This document shows positions 60,863-64,000 of a DNA stretch of 64,000 nucleotides, in pieces. The stretch lies in assembly GCF_026168555.1 (NCBI RefSeq), contig NZ_CP092471.1, positions 1,002,501 to 1,066,500 on the forward strand, given 5' to 3'. The stretch is from Qipengyuania spongiae. Its GTDB lineage: Bacteria > Pseudomonadota > Alphaproteobacteria > Sphingomonadales > Sphingomonadaceae. The notes below the pieces were generated by a model. That model saw nothing but the letters and a program-made list of their open reading frames with translations, searched no databases and had not been told where the DNA came from. A program made the translations under genes and the position numbers. Position 1 is the first letter of the stretch. Every line of letters starts with the position of its first letter.

Positions 60863-61594
60863 GTGAAGGACGAGAACGCCAATTTTTCCACTACCCGAAC
60901 CAAGCCCAACGGGGGGGTGGTCGTACTGATAGTCTTGATCCATATCGGTCTTTTCTATGGTCTGATCAGAGCACTGGCCCCGAATACCATGCAATCGGTG
61001 GAGCGTTCGGTGGTCTCGGCCTTCACGGTCAGCATTACCGCCCCTGAAGAGCCGACGCCCGAGAAGGAAGCGGAGCCCGATAGCGGAGCACAAGGGGATC
61101 CGGGGGAAGAGGCCGTGCCGAGCCCGGTTGCCGCACCCAGTCCGCAGCAGCCGATCCAGCGGCCCAGTCCGGTTCCTCGTGCGTCGTCCACCGGCACTGC
61201 TCCACGCTCCGGCGCTCGCGAAGATGGCGAGGGAACCGGCGCGGCTGGCAGCGGTCCGGGAACCGGAAGCGGCGATAGTGGAAGCGGGCAGGGTGGTGGG
61301 ATCGCGCGCCGACCCACCGTGCGATCCGGAGAGCTGGACACCGCCAGTGATTTTCCGGTCCCGCCGGGCGGCCGTCAGGCGCGGTTCGGCAAGTCGGTGA
61401 CCGTCGCCTTTATCGTGACCCCCGAGGGTCGCGCGCGTGACTGTTCAGTCCTGCAAAGCTCGGTCGATCCGCAGACCACTGCTCTCGTCTGTCCGCTCGT
61501 GATCGACCGGATCCGCTTCAACCCCGCCACGCTTGCGGATGGCTCGCCGGTGGAGGCGCGATATGGCTACCGCGTGGATTTCAAGGCCCGATGA
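60863..61594 (+). CDS. Energy transducer TonB-like protein
   Basis: This is about 243 residues with an N-terminal membrane anchor near residue 20 (GGVVVLIVLIHIGLFYGLI), a Pro/Ser/Gly/Glu-rich periplasmic linker and a C-terminal TonB_C domain (VTVAFIVTPEGRARDCSVLQSS to GYRVDFKAR). TonB links proton-motive force to outer-membrane receptors with ExbB and ExbD, which are not adjacent. The GTG at 60863 has AAGGG 4 nt upstream. TTG 60851 is an alternative. It is divergent from the hybrid kinase. Confidence 0.87.
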   Translation: MKDENANFSTTRTKPNGGVVVLIVLIHIGLFYGLIRALAPNTMQSVERSVVSAFTVSITAPEEPTPEKEAEPDSGAQGDPGEEAVPSPVAAPSPQQPIQRPSPVPRASSTGTAPRSGAREDGEGTGAAGSGPGTGSGDSGSGQGGGIARRPTVRSGELDTASDFPVPPGGRQARFGKSVTVAFIVTPEGRARDCSVLQSSVDPQTTALVCPLVIDRIRFNPATLADGSPVEARYGYRVDFKAR

Positions 61595-61625
61595 TTTCCC
61601 TCCGAATCATGGTAGAGACTATCGA

Positions 61626-62678
61626 ATGAGCGAACCTGAAATCGCGGGACGGATCGTCCCGGTCATTCTGTGCGGTGGTAGCGGTACGCGCTTGTGGCCG
61701 CGCAGCCGTAAGGACCGACCCAAACCTTTCCTTCCCCTGCTAGGCGAGCGCACTTTGTTTCAGCAAAGCCTTGACCGGGTGGCGAACCGTGACATCTTCG
61801 CGCCTGCGGTGATCGTCGCTGGTGCGGCGCATGCGGCATTGATCGAGGAGCAGGCCGCCGATGCCGAGGGCATGCGCCTCGTGATCGAACCGGCGGCGAA
61901 GAACACAGCCCCCGCAATCGCTCTGGCCGCGGCGCTTCTGCCACGCGATGCGATCATGCTGGTCTGCCCCAGCGACCATCATATCGGCGATCCCGATGCG
62001 TTCGTCACCGGTGCCGAAGCCGCCGCGAGTCTCGCGCAAAAAGGCGACATGGTCGCTTTCGGAATCGAGCCCACCACGCCCGAGACGGGCTACGGTTACA
62101 TCCGCAAGGGCGCGCCGCTGGAAGGCGGGAACCGCGTGGCAAAATTCGTCGAGAAGCCCGACAGGGCAACGGCGGAGGGCTTTCTGGCCACCGGGGACTT
62201 CGTCTGGAACGGCGGCATCTTCGCCTTTCAGGCTGGTGCGTTTCTGAACGAGCTTGCGAAGCACCGACCGGAGATCGCCATGAAGGTAGAAGCTGCGATC
62301 GAAGGTGCGACCGGAGACAAGCGGAAAATCATGCCCGCCGCTGCGCCGTTCGAAGAGATCATCGGAGAATCGGTCGATTATGCGGTCATGGAGAACACCG
62401 ATCGCGCTTCGGTCGTTTCGGCCGACATGCAGTGGTCCGACATTGGAAACTGGGACGCTCTGATGAATGCGCGGCATGGCGACGCCGACGGAAACCGATC
62501 GTCAGGCAGGGTCGACCTCGCGGAATGCCGCAACGTGATGGTCGAAAGCGACGGTCCGCGGGTTTCGGTGGCGGGTCTCGAGGATGTCATCGTCGTCGTC
62601 AATGGCGACGAGGTGCTGGTCACCACGCGTGCGGCAGCCCAGTTGGTCGGTAAATTCCCAGGAGCGCAAGGGCTATGA
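61626..62678 (+). CDS. manC: Mannose-1-phosphate guanylyltransferase
   Basis: This 350-residue enzyme makes GDP-mannose from mannose-1-phosphate and GTP. VPVILCGGSGTRLWPRSRKDRPKPFLPLLG is the pyrophosphorylase signature, and VCPSDHHIGD, KFVEKPDRATAEGFL and WNGGIFAF are active-site blocks. GDP-mannose feeds exopolysaccharide, O-antigen or glycan synthesis. The longer frame upstream is not part of the gene. Its TGA overlaps the manA ATG (ATGA), so the two steps are made together. Confidence 0.95.
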   Translation: MSEPEIAGRIVPVILCGGSGTRLWPRSRKDRPKPFLPLLGERTLFQQSLDRVANRDIFAPAVIVAGAAHAALIEEQAADAEGMRLVIEPAAKNTAPAIALAAALLPRDAIMLVCPSDHHIGDPDAFVTGAEAAASLAQKGDMVAFGIEPTTPETGYGYIRKGAPLEGGNRVAKFVEKPDRATAEGFLATGDFVWNGGIFAFQAGAFLNELAKHRPEIAMKVEAAIEGATGDKRKIMPAAAPFEEIIGESVDYAVMENTDRASVVSADMQWSDIGNWDALMNARHGDADGNRSSGRVDLAECRNVMVESDGPRVSVAGLEDVIVVVNGDEVLVTTRAAAQLVGKFPGAQGL

Positions 62679-63472
62679 AGCTGGCAACGCGTACCGTCGA
62701 GAAAGTCTGGGGGCGGTGCGAGCTCCCGCCGCCCTTCGAACGCAGCTTCGAAGAGCCGGTCGGCGAGATCTGGTTCGAGCCGCCGGCCATTCTCGATCAA
62801 TTGCTGATCAAATACCTGTTCACCAGCGAGAAGCTCTCGGTTCAGGTCCATCCCGGCGAGGAAGAGGCTGGGCCGGGGCAGCCGGGCAAGGAGGAGTGCT
62901 GGCTGGTTCTCGATGCCGAACCCGATGCGCGTCTGGCGATCGGTTTTCGCCGCGAGGTAAGCGAGGACGAGATGCGCACAGCTGCGCTAGACGGGTCGAT
63001 CGAGGATCTGCTCGTGTGGCACCCGGCGTACGCGGGCGATTTCTTTTACCTGCCCGCCGGAACGGTCCATGCGATCGGACCTGGTCTGAGCTTGGTCGAG
63101 GTGCAGCAGAACACCGACATTACCTATCGCCTGTTTGACTACGGGCGACCGCGCGAGCTCCATCTCGACGAGGGCTTGGCCGTGGCGAAGGGCGAGGTTT
63201 ACCCGGACAAGCTTCATTGCAGCGGCGTCGGCGAAAACAGCCGTTCGCTTGTCGACGGCCCCTTCTTCCGTCTCGATTTCTGCCTCGGTCACCCCGATCC
63301 GGCAATGGCGGCGCGGCACGAAGGCGCTCTCGCCGTCCTGCCGCTGAAAGGCAATGTCACGATCGATAGCGAAACGGTCGCGCCGGGTGAATGCGGGGTC
63401 GCCCGAAGGGTCGAAGAGATCGAAGTCCCGGCAGATACCAGGACCCTGATCGCTTCCATCGTTTCGGTCTAG
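62675..63472 (+). CDS. manA: Mannose-6-phosphate isomerase, class I
   Basis: This 265-residue cupin enzyme interconverts fructose-6-phosphate and mannose-6-phosphate with a zinc ion. SVQVHPGEEEA, with the metal His and Glu, and PAGTVHAIGPGLSLVEVQQNTDITYRLFDYGR are the family motifs. It is shorter than E. coli ManA, as in many alphaproteobacteria. It follows manC with ATGA overlap. The phosphomannomutase linking the two products is not in this window. Its stop overlaps the hybrid kinase gene as CTAG. Confidence 0.93.
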   Translation: MKLATRTVEKVWGRCELPPPFERSFEEPVGEIWFEPPAILDQLLIKYLFTSEKLSVQVHPGEEEAGPGQPGKEECWLVLDAEPDARLAIGFRREVSEDEMRTAALDGSIEDLLVWHPAYAGDFFYLPAGTVHAIGPGLSLVEVQQNTDITYRLFDYGRPRELHLDEGLAVAKGEVYPDKLHCSGVGENSRSLVDGPFFRLDFCLGHPDPAMAARHEGALAVLPLKGNVTIDSETVAPGECGVARRVEEIEVPADTRTLIASIVSV

Positions 63473-64000
63473 TCTCCGTCCGGCTTGCCGACGCCGGTGA
63501 CGATGCCCTTCAGCTCTTCCTTCCCGTAGGGTTTGACCAGCAGACCCTTCGCGCCGAGTTCTTCCAGCTTGTCCTCCATCTCGCCATACCCGGTGGCGAG
63601 CCAGAAAGGGATTCCGCGCGATTTCAGTTCGGCGGCGACCCGATCGCTCGATTCCGAACCGAGATTATAGTCGATCACGGCCATGTCGATCGCGTTCTTC
63701 TTGAGACTGTCCAGCGCGGTGGCGACCGTCCCCTCGACTATGACGTCCTTCACACCGAGCGAGCGCAAGCACTCCTCGGTGTCCATGGCGATGATCATGC
63801 TGTCCTCTACCAGGAGGACCCGTTCTGGAATGCCGGATTGCGCCAAGTCTGTGTCCCTTGCGACTTTCGATTCTTGTGGCGATTGGGCGCGCTTGCTTTT
63901 TCCGCAGACAATGTAGCGCCCGGGGATCCAGAAGCGAGCCTCGACGCCGGAAAGCTTGTAATCGAGCTTTGCCTCGCCGTTGAGTTCGAACGGAATCGAC
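63469..64000 (-). CDS. Hybrid HWE-type sensor histidine kinase, C-terminal part with receiver domain (runs off right edge)
   Basis: The receiver domain of about 125 residues has VLLVEDSMIIAMD and VIDYNLGSESS with the phospho-Asp. Frame reading upstream from TTG 63846 shows no stop to the window edge. It gives KLSGVEARFWIPGRYIVCG preceded by a GEAKLDY segment, the C-terminal end of an HWE/HisKA_2 kinase ATPase domain. I therefore read this as the end of a hybrid kinase rather than a stand-alone receiver, which would start at the TTG. HWE kinases such as PhyK and LovK often control the general stress response. The gene is convergent with manA. Confidence 0.75.
   Translation of the reverse strand, partial: SIPFELNGEAKLDYKLSGVEARFWIPGRYIVCGKSKRAQSPQESKVARDTDLAQSGIPERVLLVEDSMIIAMDTEECLRSLGVKDVIVEGTVATALDSLKKNAIDMAVIDYNLGSESSDRVAAELKSRGIPFWLATGYGEMEDKLEELGAKGLLVKPYGKEELKGIVTGVGKPDGD

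Noticed and set aside
1..64000. CRISPR arrays, prophage, insertion sequences or tRNA genes
   Set aside because: I looked along both strands for repeated spacers, integrase or transposase frames and tRNA folds and saw none.

Overview
The window is a 64 kb stretch of a GC-rich alphaproteobacterial chromosome. It most likely comes from Sphingomonadales, family Erythrobacteraceae. That placement is inferred from the RcdA (DUF1465) gene next to a DUF465 gene, the crtY-crtI-crtB carotenoid operon, a rhodopsin/blh pair of the marine chloride-pump type, EcfG-like stress promoters and the general gene content. It is not based on any search. Coding density is extreme: no gap exceeds 300 bases, neighbours often overlap by 4 nt, and I found no rRNA, tRNA, CRISPR array, prophage, transposase or insertion sequence.

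Layout. 1-10 kb: MATE and MFS exporters, an orphan 2Fe-2S oxidoreductase subunit, an ArsC-type reductase, a SAM methyltransferase, lipB with a coupled lipoprotein, an Old Yellow Enzyme, a DMT exporter and two tandem DUF2254 membrane proteins. 10-12 kb: a microbial rhodopsin with the N-T-Q motif of light-driven chloride pumps, whose N-terminus appears frameshifted, followed by a Brp/Blh beta-carotene dioxygenase. 12-24.5 kb: an S9 peptidase, nadA, an MBL hydrolase, glpK, rcdA, two small DUF465 genes, ptsP, a RodZ-like gene, cpoB and tilS. 24.5-36.7 kb: a cell-wall L,D-transpeptidase, a transglutaminase, yjbQ, a beta-lactamase-like lipoprotein, rimO, a K+ channel, surE, serS (with a 64-residue AT-rich insertion), stress genes (dps and a small protein under an EcfG-like promoter), a Nudix gene and dinB. 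36.8-46 kb: a Bcr/CflA exporter, a DUF885 peptidase-like protein, a biotin-dependent carboxylase and the crtY-crtI-log-crtB operon. 46-54.4 kb: mipA, an amidohydrolase, then a compact organoarsenical (arsenosugar-like) gene set with two glycosyltransferases, an epimerase-like reductase, ArsM, a mercuric-reductase-like flavoprotein and a radical SAM enzyme. 54.4-64 kb: DUF421, a queuosine-precursor transporter, a CNT nucleoside transporter, a 2OG-Fe(II) oxygenase, a MASE1 hybrid kinase, a TonB-like protein, manC-manA and the C-terminal end of an HWE-type hybrid kinase.

How the genes fit together. crtB, crtI and crtY would make beta-carotene from GGPP, Blh would cleave it to retinal, and retinal would load the rhodopsin, so most of the light-harvesting pathway lies in this window (crtE does not). 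The arsenic genes at 48.5-54.4 kb look like a synthesis pathway rather than classical ars efflux, because arsR, arsB and acr3 are absent. Three promoters match the alphaproteobacterial general-stress sigma factor consensus. The hybrid HWE kinase at the right edge belongs to a family often used in that stress circuit.

The strongest leads are the foreign-looking insertion inside SerRS, the arsenic cluster with its unusual radical SAM partner, the N-terminal frameshift of the NTQ rhodopsin, a LOG gene embedded by 4-nt overlaps in the carotenoid operon, and the very regular 4-nt stop-codon overlaps at 9 of 14 convergent gene pairs.
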